64,000 nucleotides of DNA from Verrucomicrobiaceae bacterium (GTDB taxonomy: Bacteria > Verrucomicrobiota > Verrucomicrobiia > Verrucomicrobiales > Verrucomicrobiaceae): the NCBI GenBank assembly GCA_015075365.1, contig JABTUN010000001.1, positions 930,001-994,000 of the forward strand, written 5' to 3'. Numbering within the stretch: position 1 is the stretch's first letter; every line of letters starts with the position of its first letter. This document shows, one piece after another, positions 53,182 to 62,455 of the stretch. Made by a program: the position numbers and the translations under genes. The notes under the pieces were generated by a model. It saw only the letters and a program-made list of their open reading frames with translations, was not told the origin of the DNA and ran no database searches.

Positions 53182-53873
53182 AGACGCCGATCTCTCCTGA
53201 AGCTCTGAAGGCGTTGCAAGCCCTCGATACCTGCACGGTGGCGAATGCCATCGAGACCTTCAATCTGCGCCTGCGCAACGAAGGCTATGCGGATTCCTCC
53301 ATCCGCTGCCTCACGGGCTGTGACGCACCGTTGGTGGGCCATGCGGTGACGGCACGCATCCGCTGCTCCAGCCCGCCGATCACTGGCGGCACTTTCGTGG
53401 ATCGCACGGACTGGTGGGACCACATCCTGACCATCCCCGGACCGCGCATCGTGGTGATCGAGGACGTGGATGAAAAGCCCGGCACGGGCGCTTTCATCGG
53501 CGAAGTTCACGCGGCCATCTTGCAGGCGCTCGGCTGCGTGGCGGCGGTGACGAATGGCTCAGTGCGCGACCTGCCCGCGATCTCGGGCAGCGGCTTCCGC
53601 TTGTTTGCGAACCACGTCTCTGTCTCGCATGCCTATGTGCATGTCGTGGAGTTTGGCACGCCGGTGAAAATCGGCGGACTGGAGGTCAAGCCTGGCGACT
53701 TGCTGCATGCCGACGTTCATGGCGTGCTTTCCGTGCCGCATGACATCGCGGCCGCGATTCCGCAGGCCGCTGCCGAGATCATCGAACGCGAACGCCGCGT
53801 GCTGGAGCTGTGCAAGGCTGGCAACGTGACCGTGGACAAGCTGCGCGATGCTGTTCACGGCGTTTTCAACTGA
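53178..53873 (+). CDS. RraA-like / HMG-aldolase family protein
   Basis: 231 residues. The family core is clear: TCTVANAIE near the N terminus, IVVIEDVDEKPGTGAFIGEV and AVTNGSVRDLPAI, giving the GExH/NGxxRD active-site set of the RraA-like aldolases (4-hydroxy-4-methyl-2-oxoglutarate/oxaloacetate lyases) and also of RNase E inhibitor RraA. GDLLHADVHGVLSVP follows, as in the aldolase-type members. The start overlaps the adaptor gene stop and the RND pump gene begins 21 bases later, so it is inside the efflux operon. No link between this enzyme class and efflux is established; the substrate may be the pump's. Confidence 0.88.
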   Translation: MKTPISPEALKALQALDTCTVANAIETFNLRLRNEGYADSSIRCLTGCDAPLVGHAVTARIRCSSPPITGGTFVDRTDWWDHILTIPGPRIVVIEDVDEKPGTGAFIGEVHAAILQALGCVAAVTNGSVRDLPAISGSGFRLFANHVSVSHAYVHVVEFGTPVKIGGLEVKPGDLLHADVHGVLSVPHDIAAAIPQAAAEIIERERRVLELCKAGNVTVDKLRDAVHGVFN

Positions 53874-53894
53874 GGAACCGAAGACTGACCCCAC

Positions 53895-56800
53895 ATGACG
53901 CGTTTCGCCCTCCGCTATCCTTATTTCATCATCGTCTCCTGCCTCGCCACGCTGGTGGTGGGCATCACCAGCCTCGTGCGGCTGCCGGTCGATCTTTTTC
54001 CTGAGATCAAGATGCCCGTGGTCATCGTGGCCACGTTTTATCCCGGCATGCCGCCGGAGCAGATCGAGCAGGATCTCACTGCGCGCATGGAGCGCTTTCT
54101 CACGCTCGCCAGCGGCATCGACCACATGGAGTCGCGCTCGCTGCCAGGAGCGAGCTTGATCAAAATCTACTTCCAGCCAGGCACGAGCGCGGATTCGGCG
54201 GTTAGTTCCATCGGCAATCTGGCGATGGCGGAGCTGCGAAGGCTGCCACCGGGCACCCTGCCGCCCGTGGTGCTGAAATTCGACGCCTCCAGCCAGCCGG
54301 TGTGTTTGATCACACTCAAGGGTGAAGGGATGAACGAGGCGCAACTGCGCGACACAGGTCACTACAAGGTGCGCACGCAAGTGGCCGTCGTGCCCGGCGC
54401 GGCGGTGCCGCAGCCCTTCGGCGGACGCTACCGGCAGATTCAGATCTATGTCGATCCCTTGAAGCTGGAGGCGCATCAGATGAGCCTCATGGACGTGGTG
54501 CGCTCGGTGAATGACTCGAACCTCATCCTGCCCGCCGGTGATGTGCGCATCGGCCCCTTTGACTACAACATCTATGCGAACACGCAGGTCGATACCATCG
54601 CGGACATCGGCCGGATTCCGCTCAAAACGGTGGGCCAGTCCTCTGTGCTCGTCGGTGACATCGGCGAGGCCAAAGACGCCTCGCAGGTGCAATACAACAT
54701 CGTGCGTGTGGACGGCCAGCGCTCCGCCTACCAGCCCGTTCTCAAGCAGGGCGGCGATGCAAACACCATCGCCGTGGTCGAGGGCGTGAAGGACGTGCTG
54801 AAAAACCTGGTCGATGTGCCGAAACAGCTCGTGACGAATGTCGTCTTTGATCAGTCGATGTTCGTGAAAAAGGCCATCGAAAATCTGGTGCATGAGGGCG
54901 GCATCGGCCTCGTGCTCACCGGTGTGCTCATCCTGATCTTTCTCGGCTCCATGCGGGCCACGGTGGCGGTGTTTTTGTCGATTCCGCTTTCAGCACTCGC
55001 CATGTTCATCGCGCTGGCGCTCGGCGGCGGCACGATCAACACGATGATCCTCGGCGGCCTCGCGCTCGGCTTCTCGCGGCTCATTGATGACTCCGTCGTC
55101 GTGCTGGAAAACATCTTCCGCCACATGGAGCACGGCGAGACGCCTGAGGTCGCCGCGGAGAAGGGCGGCCGCGAGGTGGCGCTGCCTGTGCTCGCCGCCA
55201 CGTTGACCACGGCGGTGGTGTTCTTCCCGGTCATTTTCCTCTCCGGTGCCAGCCGCTACCTCTTCCAGGCGCTCGGGCTGGCGGTCGTGCTTTCCATTCT
55301 CGCCTCGTATCTCGTCGCGATGACCGTGGTGCCGCTATTTTGCGCGAAATGGATCAAAAAAGTGCAGCCGCACGGCTCGCCTGATGCCAAAGGATTCAAT
55401 GCGTGGTTCAACCGCCGCTTCGACGGCATGTTGAACCTCTTCGAGCGCCTGCTTCGCACGGCCTTGAAGGCTCCGTCGCTCATTTTGATCGTGCTGGCGG
55501 CCGCGCTCGGCGCTTCCGCCTTGCTGCTGCCGCGCATTGGACTCGCCTACTTTCCGCGCACGGACGCGGGGCAGTTTTACATCAGCTTGAAGGCTCCCAG
55601 CGGCACGCGGCTCGAAGTGACGGAAAAACTCGTCGAGCAGGTCGAAAAAATCTGCCATGAGGTCGTCGCGAAGGAAGACCTCGACATCGTCGTGGCAAAC
55701 ATCGGCATCACCGCCGACTTTTCCGCCATCTTCAATCCAAACAGCGCGCAGCACACCGCTACCGTGCAGGTCAGCTTGAAGGAAAACCACCACGTCGGCA
55801 GCTACGACTACATGCGGCGCGTGCGTGAGCGCATCCGCTCCGAGCTGCCACACGTCAGCGCCTTCTTCCAGTCCGGCGGCCTCGTTGATTCCGTGCTGAA
55901 CCTCGGCCAGCCCACGCCCATCGACATCCAGATCAGCGGCAGCGACATCAAGGCCACGCACAAGACCGCGTCCGAGCTGGCCGCGAAGATCCGCCAGCTC
56001 CCCGGCGTGAGCGATGTGCTCGTGCCACAGGACATGGACTACCCGGCCATCCGCATGGACTTGGACAGAAAACGCATCGCCGAGCTCGGCCTCACCCCGA
56101 AGGAGGTCACGCACAACGTCATCACCGCTCTCATGTCGAACGGCCTCATCGCGCCGACGTTCTGGGCCGATCCGAAGAGCGGCAACGACTACTACCTCAC
56201 CGTGCAGTATCCCGATCATCATGTGAAGGACTTTGAAATGCTGCGTGCGATCCCGATCCGCGGCCCCGGCATGGAAAAATCCGTGCGCCTTGATGCCGTC
56301 GCCACTTTGGAGCCGATGCTCGGCCCCACCGAGATCACGCATTATCAGATCCGCCGCATCATCAATCTCTTCGTCGCTCCGGAGGGCGAGGACGTCGGTC
56401 GGGTGATGAAGGGCGTCGAAAAAATCCTCGCGGAGACCAAGGTGCCCGACGGTGCCAGGATCGACCTGCGCGGCAGCGTGGGGAACATGAACGCATCGTT
56501 CAAGACCTTCGGTCTAGGCCTCATTCTCGCCGTGGTGCTGGTCTATTTGATTCTCGTCGCGCAGTTTCAGTCCTTCCTTGACCCCTTCCTGATCCTGCTG
56601 GCCATTCCGACTGGTTTGATCGGCGTGGTGCTCACGCTCTGGCTCACCGGCACCACGTTGAACGTCATGTCGCTCATGGGCGTGGTCATGATGATGGGCA
56701 TTGTCGTCTCCAACAGCATCCTCATCGTCGAATTCGCCCGGCATCAGTTGCGGGACGGCATGCCGCTGCTCGATGCCGTCGTCAGCGCCTGTCGCGTGCG

Positions 56801-57014
56801 TTTGCGGCCCATTTTGATGACCTCGCTCGCCACGCTCATCGGTCTCGCGCCCATGGCGCTTGCGCTCGGCGCTGGCAGCGAGGCCTACGCGCCGCTCGCC
56901 CGCGCCATCATCGGCGGACTCGGCGTGTCCGTCGTGCTGACGATGTTTGTTGTGCCCGCCGCTTACCTCATCGCGCATCGTCGTCGTGAATCCATCGCTG
57001 CTGTTCCCTCATGA
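53895..57014 (+). CDS. RND-family efflux pump inner-membrane subunit
   Basis: 1039 residues, the normal length for AcrB/MdtB-type pumps, with duplicated halves of six helices plus two large periplasmic loops. N terminus MTRFALRYPYFIIVSCLATL; FPEIKMPVVIVATFYPGMPP; helix 4 has GLALGFSRLIDDSVVVLENI, keeping the two proton-relay aspartates in the SRLIDD variant that replaces the usual LVVDD. A late helix bears MMMGIVVSNSILIVEFARHQ. It forms the proton-driven part of a tripartite pump with the adaptor upstream and the TolC-type protein, whose start overlaps its stop. The substrate cannot be read. Confidence 0.95.
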   Translation: MTRFALRYPYFIIVSCLATLVVGITSLVRLPVDLFPEIKMPVVIVATFYPGMPPEQIEQDLTARMERFLTLASGIDHMESRSLPGASLIKIYFQPGTSADSAVSSIGNLAMAELRRLPPGTLPPVVLKFDASSQPVCLITLKGEGMNEAQLRDTGHYKVRTQVAVVPGAAVPQPFGGRYRQIQIYVDPLKLEAHQMSLMDVVRSVNDSNLILPAGDVRIGPFDYNIYANTQVDTIADIGRIPLKTVGQSSVLVGDIGEAKDASQVQYNIVRVDGQRSAYQPVLKQGGDANTIAVVEGVKDVLKNLVDVPKQLVTNVVFDQSMFVKKAIENLVHEGGIGLVLTGVLILIFLGSMRATVAVFLSIPLSALAMFIALALGGGTINTMILGGLALGFSRLIDDSVVVLENIFRHMEHGETPEVAAEKGGREVALPVLAATLTTAVVFFPVIFLSGASRYLFQALGLAVVLSILASYLVAMTVVPLFCAKWIKKVQPHGSPDAKGFNAWFNRRFDGMLNLFERLLRTALKAPSLILIVLAAALGASALLLPRIGLAYFPRTDAGQFYISLKAPSGTRLEVTEKLVEQVEKICHEVVAKEDLDIVVANIGITADFSAIFNPNSAQHTATVQVSLKENHHVGSYDYMRRVRERIRSELPHVSAFFQSGGLVDSVLNLGQPTPIDIQISGSDIKATHKTASELAAKIRQLPGVSDVLVPQDMDYPAIRMDLDRKRIAELGLTPKEVTHNVITALMSNGLIAPTFWADPKSGNDYYLTVQYPDHHVKDFEMLRAIPIRGPGMEKSVRLDAVATLEPMLGPTEITHYQIRRIINLFVAPEGEDVGRVMKGVEKILAETKVPDGARIDLRGSVGNMNASFKTFGLGLILAVVLVYLILVAQFQSFLDPFLILLAIPTGLIGVVLTLWLTGTTLNVMSLMGVVMMMGIVVSNSILIVEFARHQLRDGMPLLDAVVSACRVRLRPILMTSLATLIGLAPMALALGAGSEAYAPLARAIIGGLGVSVVLTMFVVPAAYLIAHRRRESIAAVPS

Positions 57015-58336
57015 AACGCCTCGTTTTGACCTTCCTCCTCGCGGCAATCGCCGCCCACGCAGGCGACAAACCGCGCACGCTCAGCCTTGGTGAGGCCCGC
57101 GCCCTTGTTTTGAAACGGCATCCGCGCATCAATGCCGCTGATCTCACCGTACGTGCCACCGAGGAGATCGTGAAGCAAAACCGCGCCGCTTATCTGCCGC
57201 AGGTGCAGGGCATCGCCGCCGGTGTCGTCACCAGCGAGCACACCGGCGGCATTCGTGCTTCCACTGATGCCCTCCAGCTTGCAGGCGTCTATGATCGTGC
57301 CTCCGGCGCGCTGAATGTGACACAGCTCATCACCGACTTCGGCCGAACAAGCAATCTGACCGCCAGCTCACGCCTCAGAGCCGAGGCTGAGGCGAAGAAC
57401 GCCCAATTCACCCGCGCCCAGATCCTCCTCGAAACCGACGCCGCCTGCTACGCCATCCTCCAGGCGCAGGCCTTGCTTGGCGTCGCCGAACAAACCGTCA
57501 AAACCCGCCGACTGCTGCGTGACAACACTGTTTCGCTGCAAAAAAACCAGCTCAAGTCCGCCATCGACGTCAGCTTTGCCGAAGTAAACGCCAGGGACGC
57601 CGAGTTGCTGCTCGCTCGTTCGCAAAACGACCTCAAATCCGCCCACGCCACGCTCGCCCGCCTGCTGCTCGACCCCGAAAACAGCGAATACCACGTTGTT
57701 TCGCCCCAGCAGCCCGTGGCACTGCCTTCCAAGCCCGACGGCCTCATCCAAATGGCGCTCAATCTGCGCCCGGAGCTCGCCAAGCTCCGCCTGGAGCGCG
57801 ACGCGGCTCAAAAGTTCGTCAAAGCCGAAAACGCTCTCAGCCGTCCGCGCCTCACCCTGCAAGGCACCGCCGGCACGATGCCCTGGCGTGATCGCTCCCT
57901 CGATCAAAACTACGCCGCCGCAGGTGTCGTGCTCACCTGGCCGCTCTTTACCGGCGGACTCAACACCGCCCGTCAAAACGAGGCCGAACTCCGCGCCCAA
58001 GCCGCCGAGCAAGCCTTGAAGGATCAGGAAGCCGCCATTACCCGCGACGTGCAGATCGCTTGGCTGAACGCCACCAACGCCCTCGAACGCCTCAACATCA
58101 CCGCGAAGCTCCGCGAGCAGTCCGCCCAGGCCTACAGCCTCGCCGAAGCCCGCTTCCAGGCTGGCAGCAGCAGCGTCGTCGAGCTAAGCCAAGCCCAGCT
58201 CACCCTCACCGCCGCCGAAATCAACCAGACCACGACTCGCTACGAATATCTCCTTCGCAGATCGATTCTCGATTTTCAAACGGGCGTGATGATGCGCGCT
58301 TTTGCAGGTGCAAACGAGTCGTCTATAGGCCGGTAG
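57011..58336 (+). CDS. TolC-family outer-membrane efflux protein
   Basis: 441 residues with signal peptide MKRLVLTFLLAAIAAHA. Two structural repeats of the outer-membrane efflux family: LSLGEARALVLKRHPRINAA and later GLIQMALNLRPELAKLRLER, each leading into long coiled-coil helices; QNYAAAGVVLTWPLFTGGLN is the typical strand/turn. It completes the tripartite pump and is coupled by ATGA overlap to the RND gene. The efflux operon thus reads adaptor, RraA-like, pump, duct. Confidence 0.93.
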   Translation: MKRLVLTFLLAAIAAHAGDKPRTLSLGEARALVLKRHPRINAADLTVRATEEIVKQNRAAYLPQVQGIAAGVVTSEHTGGIRASTDALQLAGVYDRASGALNVTQLITDFGRTSNLTASSRLRAEAEAKNAQFTRAQILLETDAACYAILQAQALLGVAEQTVKTRRLLRDNTVSLQKNQLKSAIDVSFAEVNARDAELLLARSQNDLKSAHATLARLLLDPENSEYHVVSPQQPVALPSKPDGLIQMALNLRPELAKLRLERDAAQKFVKAENALSRPRLTLQGTAGTMPWRDRSLDQNYAAAGVVLTWPLFTGGLNTARQNEAELRAQAAEQALKDQEAAITRDVQIAWLNATNALERLNITAKLREQSAQAYSLAEARFQAGSSSVVELSQAQLTLTAAEINQTTTRYEYLLRRSILDFQTGVMMRAFAGANESSIGR

Positions 58337-58339
58337 GCA

Positions 58340-59071
58340 TCAAAACTTGAACGGCCACTTCGAGGTGAGCCAGACGGTGATGGTGTGGTTGTTTTCCCAC
58401 ACGTTGCCCCCGCGGCGTTGGACGGTCTGTTCCATGAAGCCGATCTCCAGCTTCGTCGTGTCGCTTAACTGACGCCCGATGCCGATGAATGCGCGGTTTT
58501 GATCAAGATAATTCATGCTGACATTGGAGCCGAAGTTGAAGAAGAGCTCGTCCCACAGGGCGAGATACCATTTCTTGTCATCGCTGAGCGGGATGGTGGT
58601 GCGAAGCATGTAGCGGATGCGGTTTTCGTAGCGCCAGTTCACCACATCGCCAGTCAGCGCGTTGACTTCGCCGATGCGGCGCTGTTCCAGCCGGAAACGA
58701 TGGGTCCAGTCGAGTGCCAGCGCCTTGTGCGAGACAACGACCTGCTCCCACAGGCGATGCTCGGGAAAATCAGCCGCGACGGGGATGTCGCCATACGGAT
58801 ATGTTTCGACCCATGCATAACCGGCGCTGACACTGAGCGTGGGGCTCAGGGTGTAGTTGATGCCGGGACGCAGCAGAAGCTGTTGCCAGTTTTCTCCATA
58901 GTCGGCACGGCGCACCTGGGCTTCGAGATGCAGCCCCCAGGGGCCATCGCCGATGGGATGATCACCGACGTAATTGAGCCAGAGGTTGCTGTTGGAGTCG
59001 GACTGGTCGGCGGCGAGCCCATGGATGGCAAGGCCGCCCGAAAGCAGAAGGCAGAAGATGGTTTTGAGCAT
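58340..59071 (-). CDS. DUF2490 family outer-membrane barrel
   Basis: 243 residues from ATG 59071, with signal peptide MLKTIFCLLLSGGLAIHGLA. DUF2490 hallmarks are LWLNYVGDHPIGDGPWGLHL, LLLRPGINYTLSPTLSVSAG, HRLWEQVVVSHK, THRFRLEQR and WRYENRIRYMLR, with aromatic strand ends and a C-terminal WPFKF. The family is predicted to form a small outer-membrane barrel; function unknown. It converges on the TolC gene with only three bases between stops, so no terminator hairpin fits there. The SulP gene ends 29 bases upstream. Confidence 0.85.
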   Translation of the reverse strand: MLKTIFCLLLSGGLAIHGLAADQSDSNSNLWLNYVGDHPIGDGPWGLHLEAQVRRADYGENWQQLLLRPGINYTLSPTLSVSAGYAWVETYPYGDIPVAADFPEHRLWEQVVVSHKALALDWTHRFRLEQRRIGEVNALTGDVVNWRYENRIRYMLRTTIPLSDDKKWYLALWDELFFNFGSNVSMNYLDQNRAFIGIGRQLSDTTKLEIGFMEQTVQRRGGNVWENNHTITVWLTSKWPFKF

Positions 59072-59100
59072 GCAGGGCACACTTTAACGCCCTGCCGGCC

Positions 59101-60726
59101 TCACTTCTTCGGCTTCAGCACACGCGCGGCCTGGGGATGGGCGGAAACAGGCTCATGATCATCGAGTCCGGCGAGGATGAGCTCACGGTTCTCGAGCTTC
59201 CAGTCGTCTGCCATCTCGTGGAGCTTCTTCAAGGTGGTGTGATCCACCAAGTGTGAGTCAGAGAGATCGACCTGCACCTTGGGATGATGGCGGAGAGCGA
59301 GGAGCCTTTTGCGGAGGGAAAGCCAGTTGCTGAAAACGAGGGCTTTCCTGGGCTTCACGACCGGATGATCGGCCTCCTCGGGATGATGCACCTCAGCGTA
59401 GGGGTGGAAGAGGTTCTTGAGGGTGACGTCGAACCACATGGAAAGAAAAATCTCCACCATGATGCCGGCGGCGATGCCGATGAGGAGATCCGTGGCCAGC
59501 GTGACAATCATGGTGACGAGAAAGACCGCGAGCTGGCCTTTGCCGATGCTCCACATGTGGTAAAACTCCTTCGGCGAGGCGAGATTGTAGCCGGTGAAGA
59601 CGAGCATGCCGGCCAGCGCGGCGAGCGGGATGTTGTTCAGCAACCAGGGCACGCTGGCAACGAGGAGCAGCAGGAAACCGCCATGCCAGAAGTTCGCCCA
59701 GCGGGTGCGGGCACCGTTGTTGCGATTGGCGGAGGAGCGGACGATCTCGGAGATCATCGGGATGCCGCCGATGAAGGAAACAAGCGTGTTCGCCACACCC
59801 ACGGCGAGCAGGTCACGATTCAGATCCGTGCGCCGCTGCCAGGGGTCGATCAAATCGACGGCCTTGGCGCTGAGCAGTGATTCCAGGGTGCCGACGAGCG
59901 CGAACATCACGATCCATTTCAGACTGGCAGCGGAGGTGATGGCGGAGAAATCCGGCCCATGGATGCCGTTGAGCAGGTTCATTGGCAGGGAGACGAGGTG
60001 CTTGGGCCCCACGGCGTACTGATGACCATGGAACTGGTACATGTGCTCGTGCTGGATGTCGAAGTAGAAGGCCAGCGGCGTGGCGACGAGCAGCACGACC
60101 AACGGACCCGGCACGGCCTGCACGATTTTGTTTTTGATGAGCAGCCGGCCAAACAGCAGCAGCACCGAGATGCCGCCGATGAGCGCGATCTCGGGATTCA
60201 TGTTCATGAGGCTGTGCGGGATCTCTGCGAGCAACTCCAGCGGCTCCTTGGCATGCGCGGCCACGCCGAGCGCCACATGCGCCTGCTTGGAAATGATGAT
60301 CACGCCGATCGCGGCGAGCATGCCGTGAACGGCGGCGACGGGGAAAAACTCGCCCAGCGTTCCCAGCCGGAGAGCGCCGAAGAAGATTTGAATCACGCCA
60401 GACACCACCCCCACGGCCAGTGCTTTCTCATAACCCAGTTCCTGCACGGTGCCGAGCACGATCACGATCATGCCCGCCGCAGGGCCTTTGATGGTCAGCT
60501 CGGAATTGCTCAAAAACGGTGTCAGCATGCCGCCGATGACCGCCGTGAAGATGCCCGCGATGGGTGGTACGCCGGAGGCGATGGAAATGCCCAGGCACAA
60601 GGGCAGCGCGATGAGGAACACGAGGAAGCCAGAGAGCATGTCCTGGGTCAGGTGGCTTTTGAAGCCGGCGAGGTTGCCAACCGGTTTTGGGCCTGCGAGG
60701 GCAGTGATGGGAGCTGGAGCTGACAT
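59101..60726 (-). CDS. SulP-family anion (probable bicarbonate) transporter with STAS domain
   Basis: 541 residues. Membrane domain of about 430 residues with the SulP signature region [35 protein letters not shown] and [20 protein letters not shown], then a C-terminal STAS domain (residues about 455-530, [20 protein letters not shown]). SulP proteins carry bicarbonate, sulfate or other anions. The neighbouring dabA argues for inorganic carbon over sulfate, but ion specificity cannot be read from the sequence. The gene is preceded by a gap with a TACCC/GGGGA palindrome; the porin gene is on the same strand 108 bases upstream. Confidence 0.9.
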   Translation of the reverse strand: MSAPAPITALAGPKPVGNLAGFKSHLTQDMLSGFLVFLIALPLCLGISIASGVPPIAGIFTAVIGGMLTPFLSNSELTIKGPAAGMIVIVLGTVQELGYEKALAVGVVSGVIQIFFGALRLGTLGEFFPVAAVHGMLAAIGVIIISKQAHVALGVAAHAKEPLELLAEIPHSLMNMNPEIALIGGISVLLLFGRLLIKNKIVQAVPGPLVVLLVATPLAFYFDIQHEHMYQFHGHQYAVGPKHLVSLPMNLLNGIHGPDFSAITSAASLKWIVMFALVGTLESLLSAKAVDLIDPWQRRTDLNRDLLAVGVANTLVSFIGGIPMISEIVRSSANRNNGARTRWANFWHGGFLLLLVASVPWLLNNIPLAALAGMLVFTGYNLASPKEFYHMWSIGKGQLAVFLVTMIVTLATDLLIGIAAGIMVEIFLSMWFDVTLKNLFHPYAEVHHPEEADHPVVKPRKALVFSNWLSLRKRLLALRHHPKVQVDLSDSHLVDHTTLKKLHEMADDWKLENRELILAGLDDHEPVSAHPQAARVLKPKK

Positions 60727-60784
60727 AAAATGGGGCGTGGTATGATGAGGACTCTTCTAATGACGCATGTTGCGTTCCAGAAAA

Positions 60785-60803
60785 ACATCCCCCCGGCAGG
60801 GTA
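60785..60803 (-). promoter_or_regulatory. TACCC-GGGGGA palindrome upstream of SulP gene
   Basis: Minus strand reads TACCCTGCCGGGGGGATGT, 59 bases before the SulP start. It matches 14 of 19 positions of the site at 62337-62355 and the same TACCC...GGGAT layout at 62399-62419. Possible binding site for a shared regulator. Confidence 0.4.
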
Positions 60804-60834
60804 TTGTTCCTCCCGGCCGAGGGGGGCGGCAGGG

Positions 60835-62247
60835 CTAAAAGTTGATCGTCATTTGGGCATAGCCGAAGTGGGCGTTGTCGCTGGCACCCGTTTTCGCCAG
60901 GTAGCTGCCCGCGAGGTAAAAGGCGTAGCCGGTTTGCAGGGAGACGTGGGAATTGAGCTTGTACCACGCGTTCACGTCCAATTCCGTGCCGCGATACTTG
61001 CTGGCCCCCTGCACGGCGGCGTTCACGGGGCGCACGGTGGTGGCGGTGTTCGCTCCATACCATGCGTCGGCATTCGTGGCGTTCCAGAAAGTCATCACGT
61101 CGAAGGTGACTCTCAGCTTGTCCGTCGGCTGCATGGAAAAATTGAGCTGCGGATTGTGCATGTTCATCCACGCGGTGGTGTCCATGAAGCCGTAGAGCGC
61201 GTGGTTGCCGGGGAAGTAGTTTTGGAAGGTGGTGCTTTTGCCGTCGTTCGGGTTTTTGTCACCCGTGGCGTAGTTGTATTGGAAGCCGAGGCGGGGTTTC
61301 CACGGTCCAGTGAAGTTGTAACCAAAACCCCAGTGGCCTGCGAGAGCGCGGTGGTTTAATCCGGCCGCGTGTCCGATCTGCGCCAGCATTTCCAGCTCAT
61401 AGTCCCATTGATTGAGTTGTTTTGAATCGCCCTTCATGAGCGTGCCGAAGCTCCAGACGTTGGTGCGGCCGGAAACACCAAGCGGCGCACCGGCCGCGCC
61501 GGGCAGTTTGTTGAGCTGCTGGTTGATGACGTAGAAGTCCGTCGTGCTCTGCCAGGGAATGAGGGACTTTGAGGAAAAGTACACGCCGCTGTCGATTGCG
61601 TTGCGGCCCTCATCGCGGTTGAGCCAGTCGGACTTGTTCCACTGGTTGTTGATGAAGGTCACCGGGCTTCCGGTGAAGAAATCGAGCGTCCAGGAGTCCG
61701 CCGCCCAGTGCAGCCGCGCGGCGTCCCAGGCGCGGGTGGAGTTCAGCCACTGCGGGTTGCCGAGGAGACGCTGGTCGCCGAAATTGAAAGGCTGGCGGCC
61801 TGCGCGGAGGCTGAGGCCCTTCGCGTCATCTCCAATGTCGATCCAGGCCTGGAGCACGTCGAAGGTGTCATCGCCATCCGCGCCAAAGGTGCCCACATTG
61901 TTCGGTCGGCTGCCGCCGAGTTCGCGGATGTCCTGGCCTTGAACATACGCCTTGAACCAGCTCACAGGTTTGTAGAGCGCCCCGAAGCGGAAACGCGTGA
62001 GCAGCCACGACGCGTCCGTCGGTGAATTCACACTGCTGTCGAAGTCATTGTTGTTCTCGCGGGCCTCAAAACGCGTGTTGAACTGCGTGTCGAAGACGAG
62101 CGCGCCGCTGGCGAAGCTCAGCGGATTCGTATCGAGGGCTGACGCCGCGGCGATGTTCGTCGTGGAAGTCTGCGCGGGCGAAAACGCCGTCAGCGCAAGG
62201 CTGGCGGCGAGGGAGAGACGTGGAATGAGCCGGTGGAGGTTTTTCAT
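60835..62247 (-). CDS. Alginate-export-type outer-membrane porin
   Basis: 470 residues. Signal peptide ends near LALTAFSPAQ. Barrel motifs of the alginate_exp (AlgE-like) family: FNTRFEARENNNDF, WLLTRFRFGALYKPVSWFKA, QAWIDIGDDAKGLSLRAGRQ with PFNFGDQRLLG, DAARLHWAADSWTLDFFTGS, GFQYNYATGDKNPNDGKSTT and FQNYFPGNHALYGFMD, ending YAQMTINF. In this family the name overstates the substrate: many members are general anionic-solute channels. Placed between SulP and dabA, it may let bicarbonate or another anion across the outer membrane; that is inference. Confidence 0.87.
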   Translation of the reverse strand: MKNLHRLIPRLSLAASLALTAFSPAQTSTTNIAAASALDTNPLSFASGALVFDTQFNTRFEARENNNDFDSSVNSPTDASWLLTRFRFGALYKPVSWFKAYVQGQDIRELGGSRPNNVGTFGADGDDTFDVLQAWIDIGDDAKGLSLRAGRQPFNFGDQRLLGNPQWLNSTRAWDAARLHWAADSWTLDFFTGSPVTFINNQWNKSDWLNRDEGRNAIDSGVYFSSKSLIPWQSTTDFYVINQQLNKLPGAAGAPLGVSGRTNVWSFGTLMKGDSKQLNQWDYELEMLAQIGHAAGLNHRALAGHWGFGYNFTGPWKPRLGFQYNYATGDKNPNDGKSTTFQNYFPGNHALYGFMDTTAWMNMHNPQLNFSMQPTDKLRVTFDVMTFWNATNADAWYGANTATTVRPVNAAVQGASKYRGTELDVNAWYKLNSHVSLQTGYAFYLAGSYLAKTGASDNAHFGYAQMTINF

Positions 62248-62336
62248 GAGTTGGGGGTGTTTAGGAAGCCGCGGCCATCACCGCTTTGGCAAAGGCCGGC
62301 GCGTGCAGGCAATCACGCCTCTTCTGCCTGCCGCCG

Positions 62337-62419
62337 CCGTCCCCTCTGCGGGGTAATTCTGTGCATGGGCCGCCGGGTTCCCCTCCAACGGGGACAAATA
62401 CCCCCTGTCGAAGGGATGG
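62337..62419. promoter_or_regulatory. Three CCCC/GGGG palindromes in the porin-dabA divergent promoter region
   Basis: Sites: 62337-62355 (CCGTCCCCTCTGCGGGGTA), 62378-62395 (TTCCCCTCCAACGGGGAC) and 62399-62419 (TACCCCC, six bases, AAGGGATGG). All have C4-G4-type arms 5-8 bases apart next to TA or GA. They lie between two divergent genes and a similar site precedes the SulP gene, suggesting one regulator for the cluster. TACCCC resembles NarL-type half-sites. Confidence 0.45.
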
Positions 62420-62455
62420 CAGGCCTGCGGCACGGGGCGTTAATTGCCAGCATTC

